Source: M3007 sp044347755 (GTDB lineage Bacteria; Bacteroidota; Bacteroidia; Chitinophagales; Saprospiraceae). Taken from it: a stretch of DNA of 64,000 nucleotides. A model generated the notes under the pieces. The model was not told the DNA's origin. It saw only the letters and a program-made list of their open reading frames with translations, and did not search any database. Shown piece after piece: positions 48,462 through 58,093 of this stretch (its first letter is position 1; each line of letters opens with the position of its first letter). The translations under genes and the position numbers were made by a program. Location: contig JBIKUE010000004.1 in NCBI GenBank assembly GCA_044347755.1, forward strand, positions 1 through 64,000, written 5' to 3'.

Positions 48462-49691
48462 ATGATACGAAACACCCTGCAATCCTTTGCCCTTGCTTTA
48501 CAGAATATTCGTTCCAATCTTTTTCACACCCTGCTTTCTGTGCTGGGTATCGTGATTGGGGTTGCTGCCTTGGTAGCCACTTTTTCCCTGATTGATGGAC
48601 TGGAAAAGTTTGCCAGAGACCAGATAGCCAGCAATACCAGCGTAAATGCGCTGGTTGTGCAAACCCAAACCGACAAGATGATCAACAACCTGTCGGTGCG
48701 CAAAGACACTTTCCAGATCATTGATTACGACCGCTATGCGAAGTTTCGTGCGACAGCTCCTTATGTTACCAGAGCCAGTTTGAGCAACGATTATACGCGT
48801 GAAATCAAAGTAAGCAATCGTGATTCCTCCCTTGGGGCTATGTTGCGTTGTATTGGAGAGAAGCCCCCCAGTGATACCATTCTTACCCATGGCATGCTTT
48901 TTTCTCCTGATGCCTTCAGTGCACGAAAAAAAGAAGCGGTAGTCAATACAACACTTGCCAAACTGATTTCCGGTAATCAACCCCTGGAATCTATATTGGG
49001 TCAAACGATCACAGCACTAGGTCATTCGCTACAAATCGTTGGCATTGTCAAGGATAAAAAACCGGAAACCCCTCCGGTTGCTTACCTGCCCATCTCCCTT
49101 TTATCGGATAATGACCTGCATCGCTCTCCCCCTACCCTGCTGTTTGAAGTGGGCAAAACAGAGGAGGTCCCTTTGTTAAAAACAGAAGTGGAACAATGGC
49201 TAAAGCGGGAATACCCCGAACAACAAAGTGACTTCACCGTTGTCAGCCAGGACTTTTGGATTGATCAAACAGCAAAAGGTTTTTTGATCTTCCGGATCAT
49301 TATGGGGATGATCATAGGTATTTCGGTGGTGGTTGGCGGTGTGGGCGTGATGAATGTATTGCTCATTTCGGTAAATGAGCGCACTGCTGAAATTGGTTTG
49401 AGAAAAGCCGTAGGTGCGAAAAAGGGGGATATTCGTCGGCTGTTTTTGGCAGAATCCATTACGGTATCCGCTTTTGGCAGTATGGTTGGTTTATTATTGG
49501 GCGCAGGTTTTGCCCTGGCAGCTATTCCTATCATTCGTTTTTTTGCGGATGTTCCGTTTAGTGCCGTACTTACCTGGAATACCTTTTTGATCATTTGCAT
49601 CGTTGCCATCATCATAGGCATCATTTTTGGCACCTATCCGGCTATGAAGGCCGCTAAAATGGACCCGGTAGAGGCGTTAAGACACGAATAA
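48462..49691 (+). CDS. MacB-like ABC transporter permease
   Basis: 409 residues. First membrane helix near 21-45 (HTLLSVLGIVIGVAALVATFSLIDGL), a periplasmic MacB core (about 50-275), and three C-terminal helices (IIMGMIIGISVVVGGVGVMNVLLISV, SITVSAFGSMVGLLLGAGFALAAIPI, FLIICIVAIIIGIIFGTYPAMKAAKMDPVEALRHE). The motifs NERTAEIGLRKAVGAKKGDIRRLFLAES and DPVEALRHE are typical for the MacB/FtsX permease group, which works by mechanotransmission. The ATPase partner is not adjacent. Confidence 0.93.
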   Translation: MIRNTLQSFALALQNIRSNLFHTLLSVLGIVIGVAALVATFSLIDGLEKFARDQIASNTSVNALVVQTQTDKMINNLSVRKDTFQIIDYDRYAKFRATAPYVTRASLSNDYTREIKVSNRDSSLGAMLRCIGEKPPSDTILTHGMLFSPDAFSARKKEAVVNTTLAKLISGNQPLESILGQTITALGHSLQIVGIVKDKKPETPPVAYLPISLLSDNDLHRSPPTLLFEVGKTEEVPLLKTEVEQWLKREYPEQQSDFTVVSQDFWIDQTAKGFLIFRIIMGMIIGISVVVGGVGVMNVLLISVNERTAEIGLRKAVGAKKGDIRRLFLAESITVSAFGSMVGLLLGAGFALAAIPIIRFFADVPFSAVLTWNTFLIICIVAIIIGIIFGTYPAMKAAKMDPVEALRHE

Positions 49692-49695
49692 AATG

Positions 49696-49730
49696 AACAT
49701 GAGCCACCCCATAACAAGGCGGCTCATGTT
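49696..49730. terminator. Terminator hairpin (AACATGAGCCACCCC family)
   Basis: AACATGAGCC pairs with GGCTCATGTT, followed by TT on the plus strand. It lies between the convergent permease and TonB-receptor genes and shares its first 15 bases with the hairpin at 9808-9848. Confidence 0.75.
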
Positions 49731-49753
49731 TTAGCTCAATGTAGACGGATTGA

Positions 49754-52700
49754 TCAGAAGCTGTAACGCAAGCCAATCTGCATTTGCCAGCGGCTCAGCA
49801 AGCTGAAGTCCTGTACAAAGGTGTTTTTGATATTGGTATCAAAAGAGAAGGTTGGCACACCGGTACCATCCACGCCTACTACGCCAAGCGGTTGGGTAGT
49901 AGCAGGAATCTGCCGTACACCCCAACTATTATTGATCAGATTCCCTGCATTCAGGATATCAACTGTCAACTGAAGGGTGTTCGTTTTGGCGCCGAGTTTG
50001 TGGTTCAGATCCTGAGCAATACGAATATCCCAGTTATTGAACCATGGGCTCAGGATAGCATACTTTTCAACCACCTTACCTCTATTGTCACTCAAGTAAT
50101 CGTCTTGAAGAATGAACTCACGCAATGCATTGCGCTGTGCCGTGGCATCGCCGGCAAACTGCATTTGAGCAATTTCAGCATCTGTTGGGATATACATCAG
50201 GTCGTTATTTCCCGAACCATCATTGTTCAGGTTACCAGAATAGGTATAAGAGAAACGTCCGCCCTGTGCATATTGGAAGAACACACCGATGGTGGTTCCG
50301 AAACGGTTATTATCGGATCCGCCATAGTTGAACTTACGGGAGAAAGAACCAACCACCCGGTGACGGTAACCATAGATGCTTGGCGCCAAAACTGCCTGAT
50401 TAACATTGCCGTATGCAGGGTTACGATCGTATGCATCAGAGGATATTTCCGCTTCAATGGAGGAAGCATCTCTGCTATCCAGGAAGTTGTAACCAATGCT
50501 GCCATACATGCCGTTGCTCCAGGTGCGTTGCAATTGCAGCATAACGTTTGTAGAATAGCCAACATCTGTGTTCGTGAATACAAAAGCATCCGTAGTGCCC
50601 CCAAAGAGATTTTTGGCTCTATCACCATCCAGATAGATCGGACGGTTGTCGCCAGGAGCATTTAATCTGCCAGATGGAAGGTTCAGGCCATAGTTCCGCA
50701 CCATCATGCCATTGATATCCTTGGTATAAACGAAATCCGCAGAGGCAACCCAGCCGTCGCCAAATTTCTTGTCTACGCCCAGGTTATTGCGCCACACTTG
50801 TGGGAATTTGAAATCCGGGCGGGTAACACAATAGAAGAAGAAGTTTGGGTTAGCAACCTGGTTCCCGATCCAAACAAATGGGAAACGGCCACTAAACAAA
50901 CCCGAGCCACCTCTTATCTGCAAAGAACGGTCACCTTTCACGTCCCAGTTGAAACCAAGACGAGGATTGAACAATGGCTTGGCATCCGGCAATTGTGTAT
51001 GGTCGAATTTTATGCCATCACCGTTTTCATCATAGTATTGAATGTCTGGCTGGTAGCAGCATCCTGGAGCAGAAAGTGGCTCCACTTTTTCTGCAATCAG
51101 TTCTTCTGTATTCAAATAAGTAGGCTTGTCCATGCGAACCCCAAGGGTAACCGTAAGGCGCTCGAACAAGGAAAATTCGTCCTGTACATAGGCACTGATC
51201 TGACCAACATTGGTATAAGACCAGTTCCATTTGTTCAAAGGATCCGCATTATTGGCATTGAACGTTTGCTGCGCAGCGGCAAAATTGGCAGCAACCTGAC
51301 CGGAAGAAACGGAATCAAGGAAAGCCTGCGTGCTCACATAGTCCGGACCGAATACGCCCGGATAAGCGCCCAGGTTGAACGCATTTTCAAACTTGAACTG
51401 TTCGTATGCGGCTCCAACGGTAACCGTATGGTTACCCAGGTAAAGATTCAGATTATCATTGATCTGAAGTACGTTCTGGTTCAGATTGTTGTAAATGGAG
51501 AATGGCTCGTGCCCGGCAATGATGTAGCGGGTACCATCTTTAAGAATGTTGATGGAAGGAGCCGGGGTGCTAAATGGATCGCGGCTATCTCTAAAGGAGG
51601 AATAACCCAACTGGAATTTATTGGAAACAGTACTTCCGAAATTGGATTTCAACTCACCAATTACCTGATTGAGTTTGTTATTGATCTGGTAACCTGCATT
51701 GCGGAATTGCAAGGTGGTGAAGTCCGGACCTCTCCGACCAATGGCCACCGGGTGAGCCGGCTTTTGCTTGGAAGCATCCAGGAAGGTATAGGTAAGGCTG
51801 AACTTGTGGTTATTACTGATATTCCAGTCCAATTTAGCAAGGCCTTTCAGGTTTGGCGCATCGAGGTTGAAGTTTTCGTAAGGTCCAGGGTCGTATCCCA
51901 AACCTTTCAAGGCACTGGAAACAGCCTCCAGATCACTGGCAAGAACCCTTGAAATACCAGGTCCGTCTGTTCCGCGATTGGCTACGAAGGACGAACCCAG
52001 GTCACTTCTGCGTTCGGTTTCTGCATTGACAAAGAAGAAGAGCTTGTTTTTGATGATCGGGCCACCCAGGCTGAAGCCCGTTTGAAACTGAGTCAAATCT
52101 CCTTTAGAGGCATCTTCCCCATCCACTTTAGAGCCAATGAAGTTTTGATTTCTGTAAAAGCCGAATACAGTTCCGGTCAATGTGTTGGTACCCGATTTTG
52201 TCACAGCGTTAATGGCTGCTCCGGTAAATCCGCTTTGTGTTACATCATAAGGCGCATAAGCTACCTGGATTTGATCAATGGCATCCAGAGAGACAGGTTG
52301 CGCATCAGACTGACCACCGGGGGTTGCTGCATCCAGACCAAAAGGGTTGTTGAAAATAGCGCCATCCAGCGAAAAGTTGTTAAACTGGTCATTGCGGCCT
52401 GCGAATGAGTTTCCTTCTCCAGCCATAGGGCTCAGACGGGTGTAATCAGAGGCGGAGCGACTGATCGTAGGCAAACTATTGATTTGCTGCCTACTAATGT
52501 TGGTGGAAGCGCCGGTTCGCTCGGAATTCAATACCGGGTCACTGGTTCCGGTGATAACCACCTCGCCAAGAGATTTGGTACTGGACTTCAGCACTACGTC
52601 AAGTGGTAGTTTCTGGCCTACGGAAAGCATGATACCTTCGGTTTTCTGGCTTTCATAACCGGTGTAGGTTGAAGTAATGGTGTAAGGTCCGCCTACCCTC

Positions 52701-52912
52701 AAGTTGGCAAGGGTAAAACGGCCATCGCCTCTGGTAATGGCGCCATAACTGGTGCCGGAAGGCGTATGCGTTGCAACTACTGTAACGCCAATGAGGCCTT
52801 CGCCTCCATCATCTGTAATTTGACCGGTAACCGTTGCTGTAGTTACCTGAGCGTACATGGATTGTGCTGACAGCAACAACATTGCCACCAGTCCGAGTAA
52901 ACGATTGGACAT
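49754..52912 (-). CDS. Oar-like TonB-dependent outer-membrane receptor
   Basis: 1052 residues. Signal peptide (LLGLVAMLLLSAQSMYAQ), then a carboxypeptidase-regulatory-like domain (TVTGQITDDGGEGLIGVTVVATHTP ... GDGRFTLANLRVGGPYTITSTYTGYES), a plug domain (about 115-235, TSTNISRQQINSLPTISRSASDYTRLSP) and a 22-strand-type barrel ending in a terminal Phe (WQMQIGLRYSF). The pattern matches Oar/OmpA-type TonB-dependent receptors. No SusD partner is present, so a role in peptide or other uptake or in adhesion, rather than glycan uptake, seems more likely. Confidence 0.93.
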   Translation of the reverse strand: MSNRLLGLVAMLLLSAQSMYAQVTTATVTGQITDDGGEGLIGVTVVATHTPSGTSYGAITRGDGRFTLANLRVGGPYTITSTYTGYESQKTEGIMLSVGQKLPLDVVLKSSTKSLGEVVITGTSDPVLNSERTGASTNISRQQINSLPTISRSASDYTRLSPMAGEGNSFAGRNDQFNNFSLDGAIFNNPFGLDAATPGGQSDAQPVSLDAIDQIQVAYAPYDVTQSGFTGAAINAVTKSGTNTLTGTVFGFYRNQNFIGSKVDGEDASKGDLTQFQTGFSLGGPIIKNKLFFFVNAETERRSDLGSSFVANRGTDGPGISRVLASDLEAVSSALKGLGYDPGPYENFNLDAPNLKGLAKLDWNISNNHKFSLTYTFLDASKQKPAHPVAIGRRGPDFTTLQFRNAGYQINNKLNQVIGELKSNFGSTVSNKFQLGYSSFRDSRDPFSTPAPSINILKDGTRYIIAGHEPFSIYNNLNQNVLQINDNLNLYLGNHTVTVGAAYEQFKFENAFNLGAYPGVFGPDYVSTQAFLDSVSSGQVAANFAAAQQTFNANNADPLNKWNWSYTNVGQISAYVQDEFSLFERLTVTLGVRMDKPTYLNTEELIAEKVEPLSAPGCCYQPDIQYYDENGDGIKFDHTQLPDAKPLFNPRLGFNWDVKGDRSLQIRGGSGLFSGRFPFVWIGNQVANPNFFFYCVTRPDFKFPQVWRNNLGVDKKFGDGWVASADFVYTKDINGMMVRNYGLNLPSGRLNAPGDNRPIYLDGDRAKNLFGGTTDAFVFTNTDVGYSTNVMLQLQRTWSNGMYGSIGYNFLDSRDASSIEAEISSDAYDRNPAYGNVNQAVLAPSIYGYRHRVVGSFSRKFNYGGSDNNRFGTTIGVFFQYAQGGRFSYTYSGNLNNDGSGNNDLMYIPTDAEIAQMQFAGDATAQRNALREFILQDDYLSDNRGKVVEKYAILSPWFNNWDIRIAQDLNHKLGAKTNTLQLTVDILNAGNLINNSWGVRQIPATTQPLGVVGVDGTGVPTFSFDTNIKNTFVQDFSLLSRWQMQIGLRYSF

Positions 52913-53135
52913 AAGCTAGAATGGGTTTAGTAAAAAAATGGCTTCATATGGTCAAGCCTTCGTAAAGGAATTGACCGTGCAAATAAAGCAAATGTTAAGA
53001 ATTTGTAACCTATCATTGCACCCGCGCTGAGCAAAACTTAACATTCAGAGCAATGACAAACGTTAAATCCGGCTCCAGATGAAATGAAGCATTTCCATAC
53101 TGCGTCTTGTCATTCGCACAACAAAACAAATTGCG

Positions 53136-54041
53136 ATGGCTCCTCGCCCCGTTCAGCTCATCCTGCTCTTTTCTCTTTGGCCCTTCTTTTCTTTAAAATC
53201 TCAGGATTTAAGGCCGGATAAACCATTTTTTCAAAAGAAAAAGTCGGAATTCAACGCCTGGTTACGAATTAACCATTTGGGGCATATGTTGAAGGCGGAT
53301 TCAGTAGCCGTAGAAGCACGGAAGGTCACATTATTCCTTCGTCCTACCTATAACGGTAAGCGTACCTGCGATTCCCTTCAATGTGCATGGCAGGGTCTTG
53401 AAAAGGCTAACAAACAAATCAATGGTCAAACATTTCACGAACGACTGTTACACAAATGGGCCTTTTTGGCAGAAATACATGAAAACCAGGCAGAGGTAAT
53501 CGTTCGATGCCATGAACCTCCGCACTTCCATGCCAGGGTATATACCAAAAACGGCAGAATTCCGGTAGATGAACGCAATATCCGTTCTGGCGCGGTTACA
53601 TCCGTAGGGTTGCCTGCATCTCTTCAGGGGATCAATTCAGGAGATAACATGACCCTCCTTCGCGATAAAAACGTAGGGCCTGTATGTACCAAAGCAAGGC
53701 AATGGCTCGTTAATCAATATAAAACCAAAGGAACACCTATTCTTTGGAAAGCTAAAGTAGACACTTCTTACACAGCCTATGATGAATTTGTGATGGAAGT
53801 GACACACTTAAACAATGAAATTTGCCCGGATGGCTACTTTGAATACCACCGTGTATATGTAAAAGGAGTCCAAAAAGGTCCGGATGTCGAACTTACCTGG
53901 GAATTCCAGGGAAAATATGGTTCAGGCATCGTATTCCCGCCCAGGAAAAACGACTACAAAGACATGGAGCTGAAATACAAATCTAATCTGGAGGAGTATC
54001 AAAAGCGCCTGTTTAAAAGAATGTTGGATTACCTTCGCTAA
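53136..54041 (+). CDS. Secreted protein of unknown function
   Basis: 301 residues with a signal peptide (LILLFSLWPFFSLKSQ). The mature part has SEFNAWLRINHLGHMLKADSVAVEARKVTLFLRPTY, a His-rich stretch VRCHEPPHFHARVYTKNGR, and VVMEVTHL-like strands (EFVMEVTHLNNEICPDGYFEYHRVYVKG). No family recognised. The next gene begins 15 bases after its stop on the same strand. Confidence 0.65.
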   Translation: MAPRPVQLILLFSLWPFFSLKSQDLRPDKPFFQKKKSEFNAWLRINHLGHMLKADSVAVEARKVTLFLRPTYNGKRTCDSLQCAWQGLEKANKQINGQTFHERLLHKWAFLAEIHENQAEVIVRCHEPPHFHARVYTKNGRIPVDERNIRSGAVTSVGLPASLQGINSGDNMTLLRDKNVGPVCTKARQWLVNQYKTKGTPILWKAKVDTSYTAYDEFVMEVTHLNNEICPDGYFEYHRVYVKGVQKGPDVELTWEFQGKYGSGIVFPPRKNDYKDMELKYKSNLEEYQKRLFKRMLDYLR

Positions 54042-54056
54042 ACTCAATTACCGCCC

Positions 54057-54557
54057 ATGGTACAGACTATGGCTTCAGACGCATCAACCAACACATCCAG
54101 CCCGGCAACCGGCACCACTGCTGCTCCGTTGTCGCCCAGAACCCGTATTGCAAGGCTGATACTGATCTATCACTTTGTTTTGATCGGCGCCTCTTGCATT
54201 TTTTACATCCTGAGGGGCTTTGACTTTGAAGAATTCACTTCTCTTATGGGGGTTCTTGCGCCTGTTACGGCCTTGTATGGCGGTGCGGTTTTCCGTTTTA
54301 TCGGAAGAAGTATCACGGAGCCGGCGTTGAATACTCAAAACGGAGCACCTATCAATGGAATGGTAAAATGGCTGGTCAATGGCCACTTTGTCATTGTTTT
54401 GTCGTTGATAACGCTGAAAGCCCTGGCGCCAAATGTGTTAAATTTCCAGGATATGACCATGTTTCTTACCCTGGTGGAGTCAGCCCTAGGGGTGTATATG
54501 GGAAATATCCTGCTGGCACTGTTTGAGAGCAAAAGCAACGGTGTGAATGGCAGTTAA
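54057..54557 (+). CDS. Integral membrane protein of unknown function
   Basis: 166 residues with a Thr/Ser/Ala-rich N-terminus and about four membrane segments (LILIYHFVLIGASCIFYIL, SLMGVLAPVTALYGGAVF, GHFVIVLSLITLKALA, FLTLVESALGVYMGNILLALF). No family recognised. It is likely co-transcribed with the preceding secreted-protein gene. Confidence 0.65.
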   Translation: MVQTMASDASTNTSSPATGTTAAPLSPRTRIARLILIYHFVLIGASCIFYILRGFDFEEFTSLMGVLAPVTALYGGAVFRFIGRSITEPALNTQNGAPINGMVKWLVNGHFVIVLSLITLKALAPNVLNFQDMTMFLTLVESALGVYMGNILLALFESKSNGVNGS

Positions 54558-54610
54558 AGCAAGTTGGGGAATTCTATCCCAGTTGTATACATCTTGATTA
54601 TTTTTGCCGC

Positions 54611-55915
54611 ATGGATTTCAGATTGATACGGCAAAGTTCAGGTTGGACCTATTGGATTTTAATTCCCTTTATTCATATTGTCTACCGGCTGCTTTTCCGG
54701 AAGATTTACCTTCATAACCGGGAAGGAGTGAAAGGTAACACACCGGTCATTATTGCAGCAAACCATCCAACTGCGTTTGTTGACCCTATCTTCTTTTGTA
54801 TTTTTTTTGATCCGCCCGTCTACAACATGACAAGAGGCGATATCTTCCGCAAACCCTTTTTCCGTAAGCTGCTGGAAAGCTGTAATATGTTTCCCGTTTA
54901 CCGACAAAAAGATGGCTATGACGGCAGGGGGAAGAATGACGAAGTATTTGATTATTGCCAAAAAAAGCTGCAAAAAAGGTCTGTTGTTAATATTTTCGTT
55001 GAAGGGGAACATCATCTCTCCAAACAGATTTTACCAGCCCATAAGGGTTTCGCAAGGATCGCTTTTGGAACCTATGCCATAGATCCGATGGAGGATTTGC
55101 AAATCATACCGGTTGGCTGTAATTATTACAATGGCGGACAAACCCGCGACGAAGCCAAAATCGTAACCGGGAAACCACTATTTGTAAAGGATTATTGGGA
55201 AGCTTATGTGAAGAACCCGGCGGCGGCCATTAACCAATTGTGTAGGGATGTGGAAAAGGCCCTAAAAGAGATTTGCTACCATGTTGAGGATCCATCAGAT
55301 TTTGACCTGGCTGACCAATTACTTCTGTTCTCTCGGAACCAAAATCCTGTATCCCCACTCCCGGTCGTTGAGCATCACGCTAAACCGTTTTGGCATGAAA
55401 AGGCCATGTTGAACAGGTTGAATACCATGCCCGCTGAGGAAAAAGCCAAACTGGCTGATCAGGTTTCCCTTTATTTCACAGCGGTTGAAAAGGCTGGCTT
55501 GACGGATCAATCACTCATTCAACCAGAACAATCCGGTATCTCCCGTTTGGCATTGTTGATCCTGATGGCGCCATTTGCTTTGGCGGGATATCTCATTGGT
55601 TGGCCCATTCGCTACTTCATTTATGGCATAACAAGAGAAAAAGTAAAGAAAAAAGAGTTCTATACCAGTGCGCTAATGGGTATGGCCGTGCTTTTAGGAT
55701 TGATTTACTTTAGCATTTGGATGATCACAGGACTCATTACCGGTAGTTCCTGGATCCTTACCCTTGGCATTATGATGCCTATTCTGGCATGGATCTCCAT
55801 CTTTTGGAAAGAAACCAGGCTAAGATGGCAAATGGGCCTAAAAGCAAATAAGCATCCGGAAAGAACCAGCCTGCTTGAAATGCGCCGTGTAATCAACCAA
55901 ATGCTCCCGGCGTAA
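54611..55915 (+). CDS. PlsC-type glycerophospholipid acyltransferase with C-terminal membrane domain
   Basis: 434 residues. Acyltransferase motif I is AANHPTAFVDP (His52, Asp58, an H-x5-D spacing often seen in Bacteroidota instead of H-x4-D), substrate motif FRKPFFRKLLESCNMFPVYRQ, and motif III IFVEGEHH (Glu131, Gly132). A C-terminal half has membrane segments (LALLILMAPFALAGYLIGWPI, LMGMAVLLGLIYFSIWMITGLITG, ILTLGIMMPILAWISIFW). It probably acylates lysophosphatidate or a related lipid at the inner membrane. A TATTTTTG -7-like box ends 5 bases before the ATG, which would give an almost leaderless message if used. Confidence 0.88.
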   Translation: MDFRLIRQSSGWTYWILIPFIHIVYRLLFRKIYLHNREGVKGNTPVIIAANHPTAFVDPIFFCIFFDPPVYNMTRGDIFRKPFFRKLLESCNMFPVYRQKDGYDGRGKNDEVFDYCQKKLQKRSVVNIFVEGEHHLSKQILPAHKGFARIAFGTYAIDPMEDLQIIPVGCNYYNGGQTRDEAKIVTGKPLFVKDYWEAYVKNPAAAINQLCRDVEKALKEICYHVEDPSDFDLADQLLLFSRNQNPVSPLPVVEHHAKPFWHEKAMLNRLNTMPAEEKAKLADQVSLYFTAVEKAGLTDQSLIQPEQSGISRLALLILMAPFALAGYLIGWPIRYFIYGITREKVKKKEFYTSALMGMAVLLGLIYFSIWMITGLITGSSWILTLGIMMPILAWISIFWKETRLRWQMGLKANKHPERTSLLEMRRVINQMLPA

Positions 55916-55947
55916 CTCCATCTTGCGCTTAATAACGCCCTGAAAAT

Positions 55948-56328
55948 ATGCTGGAACAGAGGTCTTTCAATCAACTGGCCCGGGCATTCGGCTTGGTGAT
56001 CCTGTTGATTTATCTCTTTTTAGATCCCGAATTGCCAGGCTTCCCCCGGTGCCCGGTTCTGATGTTCACCGGATGGAAATGTCCAGGTTGTGGCGCTCAA
56101 AGGGCACTTCACCAATTGCTGCAGGGAAATATCCGGATGGCCTTATCGTACAACCTCTTATTTGTTCCGGTTTTGTTGTACGCCATTATCGGATGGCTTT
56201 TAGTTCATACAGCTATAGGAACCAGATACCCTTTGTTAAGCCATAACTTGTTTAACAAACCATTTATATGGTTTATCCTGGCTCTTACCCTATTATTCAC
56301 TATTACCCGGAATATTTGGCATTTTTAA
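55948..56328 (+). CDS. DUF2752 membrane protein
   Basis: 126 residues. The DUF2752 signature is FTGWKCPGCGAQRALHQLLQGNIRMALSYN, with CPGCGxxR, set between three membrane helices (LGVILLIYLFL-type helix near residue 15, LLFVPVLLYAIIGWLLVH, FIWFILALTLLFTIT). Function unknown; often found near lipid or envelope genes. It overlaps the convergent bshC gene by 4 bases. Confidence 0.88.
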   Translation: MLEQRSFNQLARAFGLVILLIYLFLDPELPGFPRCPVLMFTGWKCPGCGAQRALHQLLQGNIRMALSYNLLFVPVLLYAIIGWLLVHTAIGTRYPLLSHNLFNKPFIWFILALTLLFTITRNIWHF

Positions 56329-57929
56329 GCAGCTGGCTCCTCTTCCAGAATCACAAATCCCGGATCAAATGGTTCCAAATGCTGAAGGATGGTATCAGCA
56401 AAATCGTCGCCATATTTGAGCAAATAAGGCAAAACATTATCATGCCGCTCCTGTAATCCTCCTGCCGGAAATAGCTTTTCTTTTAACGAACGGATTTGTT
56501 GCAAAGCCGTTTCATGCTTTTGCTTTTCAGCCCGAACCAATCTGCTTTGCCACTGTTCCAGCCCCGAAATTGCTTTGACCGATTCTGCCATCAGGGATGA
56601 TTCCAAGGTCGGATCAATCGCTTTTGCCTTTTCAGCCAGTTGTTGATACAAACCGCGGAGGGTTTGGATCTGCGGCTCCAGGCTTACCTCAGCAGCCGCA
56701 TTTCTTTCTACAAAACTCCGGATCAAAGCATCCGTATCTGCAAAGAACTCCGAGGCAGAAAACCCTGTTTTTTGAAGCTTTTTCAAAACATCCCGATCCA
56801 TCCATAGAATGGAATGCCGGCGCACCAACATGGGCATCGGCAAATGGAAATACTGGAACAATGATTTTCTTTCCAACCAATAAGCCAGCTCTCCCCCACC
56901 CCCAACATAGGCAAGGTTCGGCAAAATCATTTCCTGAAACAACGGACGCAAAACCACATTCGGACTAAATCTTTCCGGATGTTGCTCCGCTTCCTCCAGG
57001 ATTTCCGCTTGGGTAAACTGAATGGTTGTATTCAACACCTGATAGGTATCCTGCTCCCGTACGATCCGCTCTCTCTTTCCCGGCAGCATATAAAACAGGT
57101 TGATCTCACGGGGTGTTGCCTGGGTCTTAAATCCTAAGGTTGATAATTGTGCAATGGTTTCATTTACCAGCCGATAAGAAGGCTGTTCCAGCAATTCTGC
57201 TTTGATAAACGGAATAAAATGCTTTTTTAAACGGACATCGCTCATATTCAGCACAACCAAACCAAGATCCCCCAGGAATTCGTGTAATAAAGCCTGGGTG
57301 GCTCCGGCAAAAGATTCGCTGCCGGTATAACATCTTTCAATCCGCTGGAAAAGCACCCTGGCCCGTTCATCCTCACCCAGTATGGCACTTAATTCCGCCA
57401 GGACAACCTTCAGCGATTCGGTGTTCATGCTTCCAACAGGTCCTGATTCATTGGGTTGCCAAACCAGTTGTTTGCCAAAAAGATTGACCTTATTCACCTC
57501 CTCCAGATCGTGATCTTCACTACCTAATACAAACACAGGCACTACCCGGTTCTTCCCGGCACTTTTACGTTCCACTTCCCGGGCTAAACGAATGGTTGTA
57601 AGCGCTTTATAAATAAAATACAGAGGACCGGCAAACAACGACGGCTGGTGGGCCGTAACAATGGTAAAAGTGCTTTCCTCCCGGAGGGCAGCTATATTTT
57701 GCGCTACAATCTTCTTTTCCGGAAGACACTGGTATTGATGGAGAAGGGTTTCAACCAGGTCTGTTCGGGGGTAAATTCTACCGGCCTTTTCCTGAATAAC
57801 CTTTTGAAAAGCATCCATATTGGGCGAAAACTGATAAAATGGCAACAAACGTTCATCACCGGTAGCATAAGCAATATCCGTTTTGGCTAACTGTGAAACC
57901 CTGGAATAAGCAAGAATGGATTTACGCAT
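56325..57929 (-). CDS. bshC: Putative cysteine ligase BshC (bacillithiol synthesis)
   Basis: 534 residues, usual length. Family features: FTIVTAHQPSLFAGPLYFIYKALTTIRLA, VPVFVLGSEDHDLEEVNKVNLFGKQLVW, FIPFIKAELLEQPSYRLV, and LRPLFQEMILPNLAYVGGGGELAYWLERKSLFQYFHLPMPMLVRRHSILWMD. BshC adds cysteine to GlcN-malate in the last step of bacillithiol synthesis. bshA and bshB are not in the window. A TACCTTTG -7 box lies at 57951-57958. Confidence 0.95.
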   Translation of the reverse strand: MRKSILAYSRVSQLAKTDIAYATGDERLLPFYQFSPNMDAFQKVIQEKAGRIYPRTDLVETLLHQYQCLPEKKIVAQNIAALREESTFTIVTAHQPSLFAGPLYFIYKALTTIRLAREVERKSAGKNRVVPVFVLGSEDHDLEEVNKVNLFGKQLVWQPNESGPVGSMNTESLKVVLAELSAILGEDERARVLFQRIERCYTGSESFAGATQALLHEFLGDLGLVVLNMSDVRLKKHFIPFIKAELLEQPSYRLVNETIAQLSTLGFKTQATPREINLFYMLPGKRERIVREQDTYQVLNTTIQFTQAEILEEAEQHPERFSPNVVLRPLFQEMILPNLAYVGGGGELAYWLERKSLFQYFHLPMPMLVRRHSILWMDRDVLKKLQKTGFSASEFFADTDALIRSFVERNAAAEVSLEPQIQTLRGLYQQLAEKAKAIDPTLESSLMAESVKAISGLEQWQSRLVRAEKQKHETALQQIRSLKEKLFPAGGLQERHDNVLPYLLKYGDDFADTILQHLEPFDPGFVILEEEPAA

Positions 57930-57950
57930 GGAAGGAGGTTATGTCGGACC

Positions 57951-57958
57951 CAAAGGTA
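57951..57958 (-). promoter_or_regulatory. Probable -7 box for bshC
   Basis: TACCTTTG on the minus strand, 22 bases before the ATG at 57929. A possible TTG lies 25 bases further upstream (57986-57984). Confidence 0.45.
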
Positions 57959-58004
57959 GTGGTTGTTTCAAGGAAGCGTGTAACAAGTAAATCAGCAGGA
58001 GGTT

Positions 58005-58038
58005 TTTGTCAACACCAAATATTCCCTGCGTACTTTTG
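58005..58038 (+). promoter_or_regulatory. Promoter of the LolC/E-like permease gene
   Basis: TTTG (58005-58008), 22-base spacer, TACTTTTG (58031-58038). A good Bacteroidota-type match; predicted start near 58043, ahead of the ATG at 58094. Confidence 0.65.
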
Positions 58039-58093
58039 CCTCCGGTGTTTTGTTTGAATGCTGTTGAGCATTGGCCTGCACCATTCATCCGAC

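Noticed and set aside
50798..51952. Plus-strand frame of 384 codons over the TonB-dependent receptor
   Set aside because: Antisense to a clear receptor gene; no family features.
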